5,107 nucleotides of DNA from Gp13-AA77 sp036521995 (GTDB lineage Bacteria; Acidobacteriota; Terriglobia; UBA7540). The translations under genes were made by a program, and so were the position numbers. Below are positions 1-5,107 of this stretch, piece after piece. The stretch covers positions 1 to 5,107 of the forward strand of contig DATDGR010000041.1 in the NCBI GenBank assembly GCA_036521995.1. The letters run 5' to 3'. The notes below the pieces were generated by a model. That model was not told the origin of the DNA. It was given only the letters and a program-made list of their open reading frames with translations, and searched no databases. The first letter of the stretch is position 1; every line of letters begins with the position of its first letter.

Positions 1-290
1 AGGTTGCACTCCTGCAGAGCCTGCCTCCGCTTCACCAGCCGAGCGCCATCTTGCAGGACAACCGCTTCGCTGTACAATCGAATTCCAGCGAACGGCGGGC
101 AGTGTCTTAACTGCTTGTCTCAGCCCAGGGGACCACCCCAAACTGTGCCGAGGGTGATACGGAGAATAAGAAACATGAGCCTCGCAGCGTGTTTCGCTAG
201 AACCTGAAGAGATGAGCGATGTATGGCTTCCTGGCTCTAGATCTCGGTGATCAGGATAGGTGCGGTGCGACCGTCAAGCCTCATTGCCGT
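1..290. other. Left flank without a confident gene
   Basis: No open frame here looks convincingly coding. The longest plus-strand frame (4-207) has a low-complexity, cysteine- and arginine-rich translation typical of chance frames. On the minus strand, a frame open from about position 77 to the left edge (possible TTG start at 75-77) reads LYSEAVVLQDGARLVKRR, which has a plausible coding look. Only about 25 codons are visible and the ribosome binding site is weak, so I do not call it a gene. No terminator-like hairpin with a T-run was seen after the replication gene that ends at 291. Confidence 0.4.
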
Positions 291-1362
291 TCAGGTGAAG
301 GCAAACTGAAACTCGTGCGCTGGCGGCCCGGTGTTTGCTAAGAGAGCCTTTATTGCCCTGGAACGGAATGACTGCTCCCACCCAGGGAGCTGGGCGCGAT
401 CAGCGTACTCCGGGTGCTCACAGAGAAGACGCTGGCGTTCCTCATTGACCAGGTGCTGCTTCTTGTCCTGAGAGAGCGATTCGAAGGCCTCTTCGGCCCG
501 TTTCCAGGCTGCGAGCTCTTGTTCGTGCTGAAGCCGTATCTGGGCTTCTCTCTTGTCTAAGGCTATCTCGCGTTCGGTTCGGACCTGCTCCCGCCTCTTT
601 GAGGCACTGAAGGCTGCCTGAACGGCCGAGGGCACAGAAGTCAAGAGGAGACCCACTGGATTCTGGATGCGGGCCCAACTTTTCATCTTCAGCTTATTGC
701 TGACCTGCTCGAGGATCATTTCCGCTGTGCATTGGGGTGCTTTTTGGCGGCTGTCATTCCAGAGGATCGAAATTGCGCCGTCATCCCAAATCGTGTCGGG
801 CATGAGTTTGTGAAGGCCGGCGGCAAATTCCGACGACGTCGTGGTAGTCTCTGGTACTCTCTGAAGTAATCTATGTTCCTTAATACGGCGGAGACTTTTG
901 CTCCTCCGCGGCGGTGGGTTTTCCTCCTCCGACGAAGGTGGGATTCCCACCTTCGGGGAGGAGGTTAGGCGCTTCGGTTCTGGAGGCATTGGCTGCCGCC
1001 CGCTCTAAGGCCTTTTCAAGTTCCACGAAGTCGAGACTGAAGAAGATCTTGTGCTCCAGGCGCTTGTCCTTCTCCAGCCAGAACTTGGTTTGTCTCAGTT
1101 GTTTTCGGGCTGTCTCCTGCTCCCACCGCGATAAGCCGAGTTCGGCCTCCCATTCGTCGCGAGTTTTCCAGAACCATCCGTTGTCCTTGCCTCGGCTTTG
1201 GCCCTGTCTGTCGGGATTGAGCCAGTAGATGGCTTGCGAAACCATCAAGGCAGCATGGACGCTCCCCGCCACTTTAACGAAGCAGCGGTGGAAGGCAACA
1301 GGACGCCCAAAAAGGAACTGGACGCGCGTGCGGGCACTCCGCTCATTTTCGGAGGAAGACAT
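291..1362 (-). pseudogene. Replication-initiation-like winged-helix protein, frameshifted
   Basis: Two minus-strand frames appear to be one gene. The upstream part (ATG at 1362; a TTG at 1395 is less likely) encodes about 160 residues. It contains an aromatic winged-helix segment: QAIYWLN, GWFWKTRDEWEAELGLSRWE (recognition helix region), then a basic wing around KDKRLEHKIFF. A linker with GGNPT and GGGKPT follows, and the frame ends at TAA 880-882. The downstream frame, from about 881 to the TGA at 291, continues as KEHRLLQRVPETTTTSSEF, then AAGLHKLMPDTIWDDG. It goes on to a long charged, coiled-coil-like stretch (KRREQVRTEREIALDKREAQ) and ends in PPAHEFQFAFT. Dropping one T from TATTAAG (879-885) joins them without a gap as PPY-KEHRL. 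This architecture recalls phage- and plasmid-type replication proteins common in Acidobacteria; the molecular function is inferred. An ATG at 989 opens the downstream frame, but its first 35 residues are an out-of-frame reading of the linker. Confidence 0.6.
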
Positions 1363-1523
1363 TAGATCTACCCTACATTTACCCTCTGCGATCAATAAGC
1401 CCTGCTGGCTAGCCAGCCGCCAGCGCTTTGAGCTCTGGAGTGCCTTGCGAAACAGGGTGTAATAAGATCTACGTGGTGTATCTCGATCCGACCTCGATTG
1501 TAGAGGACAATATCGAAAATGAC

Positions 1524-1752
1524 CGCGTGAGCCGTCATTTCAAGAAAGAATTTACCGTTACGGCGTCGGTGGACCAATTGCCGTTCCGGCGGACGACGGA
1601 GGGGAATGCCACAAAGGACGAATGGCCGTGCATGGAACCCAAGGTCCTGTTTCGCCTGGTCCCGTTGCTCTCGAACCAGGGCGATAGCGTCAAGATGCTT
1701 CAGGCGTTGACTTTGAGATTGTAAAGGTATCAAGGATCGACTGAACAGGGGC
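1524..1752 (-). pseudogene. Remnant of a plasmid RepA-type replication initiator
   Basis: The minus-strand frame reads HLDAIALVREQRDQAKQDLG, then FHARPFVLCGIPLRRPPE, a short gap, and HRRRNGKFFLEMTAHA (1524-1697). The run 'ARPFVLCGxPxRRPP...VHRRRNGxFxLE' matches my recollection of the RepA_C / TrfA-like plasmid initiator core, which binds origin iterons and starts replication. The segment before it (APVQSILDTFTISKSTPE, 1699-1752) lies in another frame and joins if one G near 1698 is dropped. After TAHA the family pattern stops. The roughly 100 residues that should follow are absent, and the remaining 160 bp up to the next gene show nothing I recognise. No start codon is assigned. The gene has the same orientation as the downstream replication-like gene, suggesting one former replication module. 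Family assignment is from pattern memory and moderately sure. Confidence 0.5.
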
Positions 1753-2064
1753 AAAGCCCGAACGGGCTGAAGTCGGAGTGTGGACACTTAGCGGCGCTCG
1801 GTGTCGGACGGCATGGTTAAGTGACGGGGTCAAAGGGAGGTGTGGTCGGCCACCCGAAAAGGACGCCGAAATTGCGGCACCGGCTACTCTGCCCGATGGC
1901 CCCGGAAGTAGGCTCACGGCTGACCCTCGTCGGAGCGTTGGGAAGGGGCTTTGTTGGATTCGTTCGATTGGTCATCTGGGTTGCGGCTGGGTTGCGGATT
2001 CTGCCCGACTTGTCCTGAAACTGCCGACGTAAGTCGTTTATGTTCTGTGATTGCCCCATCATTG
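1753..2064. other. Intergenic DNA between rep remnant and attachment core
   Basis: No frame on either strand looks coding. Several short overlapping frames exist on both strands with unrelated, low-information translations. The tRNA 5' half (acceptor and D arm) that should precede position 2065 is not here. A near-palindrome AGCCCGAACGGGCT lies at 1755-1768. No iteron-like tandem repeats were seen by eye. Confidence 0.45.
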
Positions 2065-2116
2065 GAGGGGCTCATAATCCCTAGGTCGGGAGTTCGATTC
2101 TCCCCCCCCGCTACCA
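2065..2116 (+). tRNA. 3' half of tRNA-Met (CAT), likely att core
   Basis: The anticodon arm is complete: stem AGGGG (2065-2069 or one base later), loop CTCATAA with anticodon CAT, and stem TCCCT. Then come a variable region AGGTC, a T arm GGGAG-TTCGATT-CTCCC, and the acceptor 3' strand ending GCTACCA with encoded CCA at 2114-2116. Nothing upstream resembles a D arm or acceptor 5' strand, so this is not a working tRNA gene. A tRNA 3' half directly beside a tyrosine integrase (18 bp to its stop codon) is the classic attachment-site arrangement. The run of eight C at 2102-2109 is one C longer than standard tRNA geometry requires. Confidence 0.8.
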
Positions 2117-2134
2117 GATTCTAAAAGAGTTAGC

Positions 2135-3039
2135 CTATTTCTGAGAGTTGGCGAAAGCTTTCGCTGGACGTTTTGCTGGCTGTTTGAGATCCGCCTTCTG
2201 AGGCGCCGCGAGAAGCTCGACGGCGTTGGCCAGATGCGCGGGCGCCAGATGCGCGTAGCGCATGGTGGTCTGAATCTCTGAGTGGCCCATGAGCTCGGCC
2301 ACGTGGCGGAGCGGGACGCCGGCCATCACCAGCCTGGAGGCAAACGTGTGCCGGAAAGTGCCACGTGAAATCTTGAATGCCGGCCGCCTGGACGGCCTCG
2401 TCCAGGAATTTCCCAGGGTCGGTCTGCTGGAAGACATAAGGCGAGTTGATAATCCGCGGCAGCGAGCGGAGGACTTCGCGGACCACCGAGTTCATAGGTA
2501 TCGAGTGAGCCTTCCCAGGCTTGGTGCGCGGCAGCCGGATGATGCCGGCGCCGAAGTCGATGTCAGACCAGCGCAGGCCTCCGTCCTTTACCTGCGCGGT
2601 TCGGAACTGGTTACTGCGGCGCATCCCAGTGTGCAAGGCCACCAGGACGGCCGGCTCCCACTCTGGCCACGATTCCCGGATGACCCTGAACAGGTCGGCC
2701 TCCTCATGGTCTGAGTACTGATTGAGGTATCGAAACGCGCCCGTCCGGCTCTTTGTAGTGATCCGTGTCGCGCATGGGGTTCGAGGTGGCTTTTTTGTTC
2801 TTGATAGCGAGCCGGAAGACGCCGCTGAGAAGCGCGCGGTATCGGTTCTCCAACTCCTCCATCACGCCGGCGCCGTTAGGCGCGAGGTGAGCCTGCGACT
2901 CGGCCGCTCCGTTCTTGCGCAAGCGGCCGCGCAAAGTGGAGGGCGGCACGTTGTGCTTCTTCGCAACGGCCGCAACGCTCATGCCGGAGGCCACGTCGCG
3001 CCGAACCTCAGCCAGGTCGTTGGTGGTGGTGTTTTCCAT
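2135..3039 (-). pseudogene. Tyrosine recombinase/integrase, two frameshifts
   Basis: Three consecutive minus-strand frames form one site-specific recombinase of about 300 residues. Part 1 (3039 to ~2735) holds an HTH-like segment at residues 19-42 (GMSVAAVAKKHNVPPSTLRG) and, from about residue 65, NRYRALLSGVFRLAIKNKKA, the end of a core-binding domain. Part 2 (~2732 to 2358) carries RYLNQYSDHEEADLF, the first catalytic Arg in HTGMRRSNQ (near 2620), the beta-hairpin Lys in RTKPGKAHSIPM (near 2521), and ends in DFTWH. Part 3 (2356 to TAG 2135) gives FRHTFASRLVMAG, the His in LMGHSEIQ (2284) and the Tyr nucleophile in MRYAHL (2257). Removing one T at 2733-2735 repairs the first break. At 2357 the expected 'HDFRHT' lacks the Asp and two bases net. 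The ATG at 3039 is chosen for its GGAG; an in-frame ATG at 3201 is possible. As read, it cannot make a full protein. Confidence 0.82.
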
Positions 3040-3045
3040 GCCGTG

Positions 3046-3049
3046 CTCC
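3046..3049 (-). promoter_or_regulatory. Ribosome binding site for the integrase start at 3039
   Basis: GGAG on the minus strand lies six bases before ATG 3037-3039. This spacing is better than anything seen before the in-frame ATG at 3201 and favours the shorter integrase. Confidence 0.5.
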
Positions 3050-3494
3050 AGTCGCGCCAGAGCGCGTGCTTCGAGTCGGTGCACAAGCTCGCGAGTCCAG
3101 TAGGGGTTGGGCGCCGGCTTCGTGGCGTATTGGACAGCGCGCGGGATCCTCGCGCCCCGCCCTCGCCACGCCCGGCCGTGCTCGCGTGCCGACTCTAGCA
3201 TAGATTCGCCTGTCCGGAGGCCGGGCTTGGCCCTGGCACGCGTGATCGCCGGCCGCGCAAGGTCAGGCTAGCCCACCAGGGCGGACGGCCTCCGAGGTGG
3301 TCATTCTGGCGCACGGCGCGCGCCTTCTTCGCGCTCCGGGACGAGGCCTCCACGCCGTCCAGCGGCCGTGCGGACCCGACGCAGCCGAGTTTTGCTTAGG
3401 TTTCGATGCCGGAAATGATACCCGAAAGCACCGAAAGCCGCATGGAATCAGGGCGAAATGCACCTGCCGAAGCCGGTATTGGGACCCCCCCTAT

Positions 3495-3505
3495 GCGAAT
3501 TTCGC
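3495..3505. repeat. Inverted repeat GCGAA-T-TTCGC
   Basis: Perfect 5-bp arms around a single T. It is the first of four inverted repeats upstream of the secreted-protein gene; function unknown. Confidence 0.45.
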
Positions 3506-3525
3506 GAGTGCGTGCACACGGCCGG

Positions 3526-3542
3526 CGCGCGGTACCCGCGCG
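3526..3542. repeat. GC-rich hairpin, 7-bp stem, TAC loop
   Basis: CGCGCGG (3526-3532) pairs with CCGCGCG (3536-3542) across a three-base loop. No T-run follows on either strand, so it is not a typical intrinsic terminator. Confidence 0.45.
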
Positions 3543-3545
3543 GCC

Positions 3546-3561
3546 GCACTCCACAGAGTGC
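3546..3561. repeat. Inverted repeat GCACTC-CACA-GAGTGC
   Basis: Perfect 6-bp arms and a 4-base spacer, four bases after the GC-rich hairpin. It could be an RNA hairpin or a dyad for a dimeric regulator; neither can be decided from sequence. Confidence 0.5.
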
Positions 3562-3593
3562 AGGCCCTATCCCCCGGCCGATTTCTGACCGGA

Positions 3594-3607
3594 TTAGACG
3601 GTTCTAA
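3594..3607. repeat. Inverted repeat TTAGA-CGGT-TCTAA
   Basis: Perfect 5-bp arms and a 4-base spacer, about 50 bases before the start codon at 3659. It is AT-rich in its arms, unlike the surrounding GC-rich DNA, and sits where an operator or leader hairpin could lie. Confidence 0.45.
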
Positions 3608-3644
3608 CGAGCTGCTTGGACTAGCGCGTGCTTCAGGAAGGGGC

Positions 3645-3650
3645 GAGGAG
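3645..3650 (+). promoter_or_regulatory. Ribosome binding site (GAGGAG) of the secreted-protein gene
   Basis: GAGGAG ends eight bases before ATG 3659-3661. This decides the start over the in-frame ATG codons at residues 4 and 5, which have no suitably spaced site. Confidence 0.75.
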
Positions 3651-3658
3651 ACAAGACA

Positions 3659-4132
3659 ATGAAAGGAATGATGATAGCAGTAGCGTTGTTGGTGGGCGCC
3701 AGCGCCACGGCTCTGGCCGCGGAGCGCCAGACCCTCACGGTCCGAGCCTGGGACCATCGCACTAGCGAGCAAGACTACAGGACTCGGGATCCGGGCTGGT
3801 CGTCTACGACCTGCGCCGCCTACTCGGACGGTGTGAGCTGCAATACCTTTGGCTATCCAGCCTCGGAGTCCACAGGTGCTGTGTACCATTTTGCGCAGGT
3901 GGTCCTCGATGAACAGACCAAGACTGCCTACAAGCTCAGCAGGACGGCTCGATGGGTCTGGAGCAACATGGACGAGCTGAAGGACGGTGACTACTACACT
4001 GCCGAAATCAGCGGTAAGGAGATGCGCATCCACCTCCAACGTGGCGGGAATATGGGTAAGAAGGTAACGGTCAAGTACCGCATCGTTGACGTCCGGCCCT
4101 ATACCTTCCCGGCCCCGGTGCAGGCGCCTTGA
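3659..4132 (+). CDS. Small secreted protein of unknown function
   Basis: This is the only clean intact gene in the window, 157 residues. The N terminus is a Sec-type signal peptide: MKGMM, a hydrophobic core IAVALLVGASATA, and a likely cleavage site ALA|A after residue 20 (or after 21). The mature protein of about 137 residues is acidic-to-neutral and rich in Trp, Tyr, Thr and Ser. It has two cysteines, at residues 52 (STTCAAYS) and 61 (VSCNTFG), that could form a disulfide in the periplasm. The C-terminal half (KEMRIHLQRG, KKVTVKYRIVDVRP) alternates hydrophobic and polar residues, suggesting beta strands. No lipobox, transmembrane segment or catalytic motif was seen. I do not recognise a named family. 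It stands alone on the plus strand, preceded by inverted repeats and met by a convergent small gene that overlaps its 3' end by about 60 bp. Confidence 0.8.
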   Translation: MKGMMIAVALLVGASATALAAERQTLTVRAWDHRTSEQDYRTRDPGWSSTTCAAYSDGVSCNTFGYPASESTGAVYHFAQVVLDEQTKTAYKLSRTARWVWSNMDELKDGDYYTAEISGKEMRIHLQRGGNMGKKVTVKYRIVDVRPYTFPAPVQAP

Positions 4133-4377
4133 CGCTTCCTGGCGCCTCCTGGCGCTCGGCCGAGGCCTCCCAGAGAGCGGCCGCGCGATCCGTGATGATG
4201 TCGAGCTGCTCCTGGATCGCCATCGCGATCTGGCCCAAAGTCTGCGGCCCGAGCTCGTGCTGATCGAAGATCGACGGCCGAGAGCGCGTCGGCCAGGGCG
4301 CGCGCCGTGGCCGCATTCAGTTCGTCCCGCCACTTCAATCGCTCGTTTGCATCGGTCACCAGGCGTGGTTTCCTCAT
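4071..4377 (-). pseudogene. Small hypothetical protein, probably frameshifted
   Basis: The minus-strand frame from ATG 4377 (or TTG 4428) reads MRKPRLVTDANERLKWRDEL, then NAATARALADALSAV. It then turns into a poor, Arg/Ala/Gly-rich translation. The next frame over continues well from about 4269: IFDQHELGPQTLGQIAMAIQ, EQLDIITDRAAALWEASAER, ending at 4071. Dropping one G near 4270 joins them as SAV-IFDQHELG. The joined product is about 100 residues, mostly helical and charged, and cytoplasmic because no signal is visible. The family is not recognised. The last 60 bp overlap the convergent secreted-protein gene. The start is uncertain because neither candidate has a good ribosome binding site. 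It could alternatively be two unrelated chance frames, but the composition of both halves argues against that. Confidence 0.4.
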
Positions 4378-4428
4378 GTGGGGATCTGCCTTCCATTCAA
4401 AGCCGTAACCGTTACTGTAAGTAGCCAA

Positions 4429-4631
4429 AACCTGATCAAGACCGTCGCAATTTTATTATCGTGCTGTGCTGAAGGTATGAATTCCCGCGAGGCATGGAAG
4501 CCCGCTTCAGCGATACTCCCAAGACTGAAGAGAAAGCTCGTTACGATAGGATTTGAGGAGTCTCCGTCGGCTTCAGCCTAACAGCCCGCTGCGATTGCTT
4601 CGGCGCCAACGTAAAAAACGCTCTTCCCCAC
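4429..4631. other. Spacer between small gene and transposase remnant
   Basis: No gene is supported. It should contain one end of the insertion sequence, but no terminal inverted repeat or target duplication can be identified without the other end. A short dyad (CTTCAG...CTGAAG, about 4504-4529) is visible and may be coincidental. Confidence 0.3.
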
Positions 4632-5107
4632 CTACGCGGCTTGGCGCCACGCATAGCGATGGTGCTGTTTCCCGGCCGTTGCTCTACCGCACGTCCGTTC
4701 GGTGCGTCCTTTGCCAGCGAGTCATGCAGCCGATCCGCCTCGTGGTAGGTAACGTAATCGCGCAGGATACGGCGTAGATGGTCCCTATTAAGGGGGATGA
4801 CGTGGTCCAGAATCTCGCGGCGGCAACTGCCGATCCACCGCTCGGCCATGCCATTTTGCCAGGGCGCCTGCACACGGGTTCGTTTCGGCTCCAGGCCTGC
4901 CGTTTTTAGGAAACCTATCACCTCCCCCTCAAACTTTCGGTCTCGGTCCAAAATCACGTAACGGTAGCGGCAAGGTTCCGGAAATGCTTCCCGCAGTTGT
5001 TGCACGATCCATTCGGCAGTGGGATGTTCCGTAACGTTGCAGTGCAGAATCTTGCGCCGTTCGTGCTCGATAACGAAGAAGCAATACAACACTCGGAAAG
5101 TCACCGT
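4632..5107 (-). pseudogene. IS481/IS3-superfamily DDE transposase, C-terminal part
   Basis: The frame runs in from the right edge and reads TFRVLYCFFVIEHERRKIL, an rve/integrase-core strand pattern. The second catalytic Asp lies in VILDRDRKF and the Glu in WQNGMAERWIGS, with 34 residues between them, as in DD(34/35)E enzymes. REILDHVIPLN and YVTYHEADRLHDSL follow, as in the typical C-terminal region. The first catalytic Asp and the N-terminal DNA-binding part lie beyond the window. Near 4660-4670 the frame breaks: the family ending HHRYAWRQAA-stop is present (TAG at 4632-4634) but in another frame, and the roughly ten residues normally before it (a VISMPRLGGL-like stretch) are missing. A small deletion with a frame change is inferred. 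As read, the frame instead runs on to 4541 with an unrelated tail. No terminal inverted repeat could be fixed. Confidence 0.75.

Larger units (their letters stand above)
291..3039. mobile_element. Decayed integrative replicating element (int-att-rep block)
   Basis: The integrase, tRNA-derived attachment core, RepA-type remnant and winged-helix replication protein occur in this order, with all protein genes on the minus strand. Integrase plus replication module around a tRNA-derived core is the arrangement of integrative plasmids and AICE-like elements. Because the tRNA 5' half is missing left of the core and replication genes lie there instead, the boundary is either the attP of a circular form, a tandem junction, or an attR followed by a second element. 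No transfer genes are seen. The true element ends cannot be set from this window. Confidence 0.45.
3040..3658. other. GC-rich intergenic region with clustered inverted repeats
   Basis: Apart from a possible integrase N-terminal extension (3040-3201, minus), no frame here is convincing. Translations on both strands are rich in Arg, Pro, Ala and Gly, as expected of chance frames in GC-rich DNA. A 60-codon plus frame at 3406-3588 has an AGG a few bases upstream of its ATG but no recognisable features. Four short inverted repeats lie between 3495 and 3607, before the secreted-protein gene. No clear -10/-35 pair was found. Confidence 0.4.

Noticed and set aside
1428..1724. Plus-strand 98-codon frame opposite the RepA remnant
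   Set aside because: It starts with TTG without a clear ribosome binding site and shows no family pattern. The minus strand over the same bases carries the recognisable initiator motif, so this is probably its antisense shadow.
1817..2062. Minus-strand 81-codon frame between the tRNA half and the RepA remnant
   Set aside because: The translation has no recognisable motif and overlaps equally long frames on the other strand, so it is not supported as a gene.
2041..2116. A complete tRNA-Met gene
   Set aside because: The bases before 2065 contain no D arm or acceptor 5' strand, so only the 3' half is present.
2289..2714. Plus-strand frame opposite the integrase
   Set aside because: It is a shadow of the integrase catalytic domain, whose motifs are clear on the minus strand.
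2722..3198. Plus-strand 158-codon frame opposite the integrase N terminus
   Set aside because: It is antisense to the HTH and core-binding segment and shows no recognisable feature of its own.
3297..3662. Plus-strand 121-codon frame ending at the start of the secreted-protein gene
   Set aside because: The composition is that of a chance frame in GC-rich DNA, it has no ribosome binding site, and it crosses all four inverted repeats.
3491..4396. Long minus-strand frame of 301 codons
   Set aside because: It is antisense to the secreted-protein gene and very rich in Arg, Ser, Ala and Pro, with no motif. The plus-strand gene has a signal peptide and a good ribosome binding site.
4600..4632. Intrinsic terminator after the transposase (T-run near 4613-4618)
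   Set aside because: The run of T on the minus strand is not preceded by a GC-rich hairpin.
1..5107. CRISPR array or iteron array
   Set aside because: No regularly spaced direct repeats were seen anywhere in the window.

Overview
The window looks like accessory DNA from a soil-type bacterium. Protein flavour (the winged-helix replication protein, the integrase and the IS transposase) suggests Acidobacteriota (Terriglobia-like). This is inferred from remembered family resemblance, not from a search. The DNA is moderately GC-rich, and nearly every recognisable mobile-element gene in it is broken.

Layout. Positions 1-290 hold no confident gene. Positions 291-1362 (minus) hold a replication-initiation-like protein: an N-terminal winged helix, a GNPT/GKPT-type linker and a coiled-coil-rich C-terminal half. 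It is split into two frames by one extra base near 879-885. Positions 1524-1752 (minus) hold a short, frame-broken remnant that resembles the core of plasmid RepA (RepA_C-type) initiators. Positions 2065-2116 hold the 3' half of a tRNA-Met(CAT), from the anticodon arm to the encoded CCA, with no 5' half; it is best read as an attachment-site core. Positions 2135-3039 (minus) hold a tyrosine recombinase whose 3' end lies 18 bp from that core. It keeps all the catalytic motifs but is split by two frameshifts, and it has a helix-turn-helix segment where the usual SAM-like core-binding domain would be expected.

The integrase, attachment core, RepA remnant and replication protein form a block with all genes on the minus strand. 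The order int-att-rep is what one expects of an integrative, self-replicating element, seen either across its attP or at a tandem or attR junction. Indels have since inactivated it, unless they are sequencing errors.

To the right, positions 3040-3658 contain no convincing gene but do contain four short perfect inverted repeats in about 115 bp. They lie just upstream of the only clean, intact gene in the window (3659-4132, plus), a small secreted protein of unknown function with a signal peptide and a good ribosome binding site. A small hypothetical gene (4071-4377, minus) converges on it and is probably frameshifted. At the right edge (4632-5107, minus) is the C-terminal part of an IS481/IS3-superfamily DDE transposase that has lost a short piece near its C terminus and continues beyond the window.
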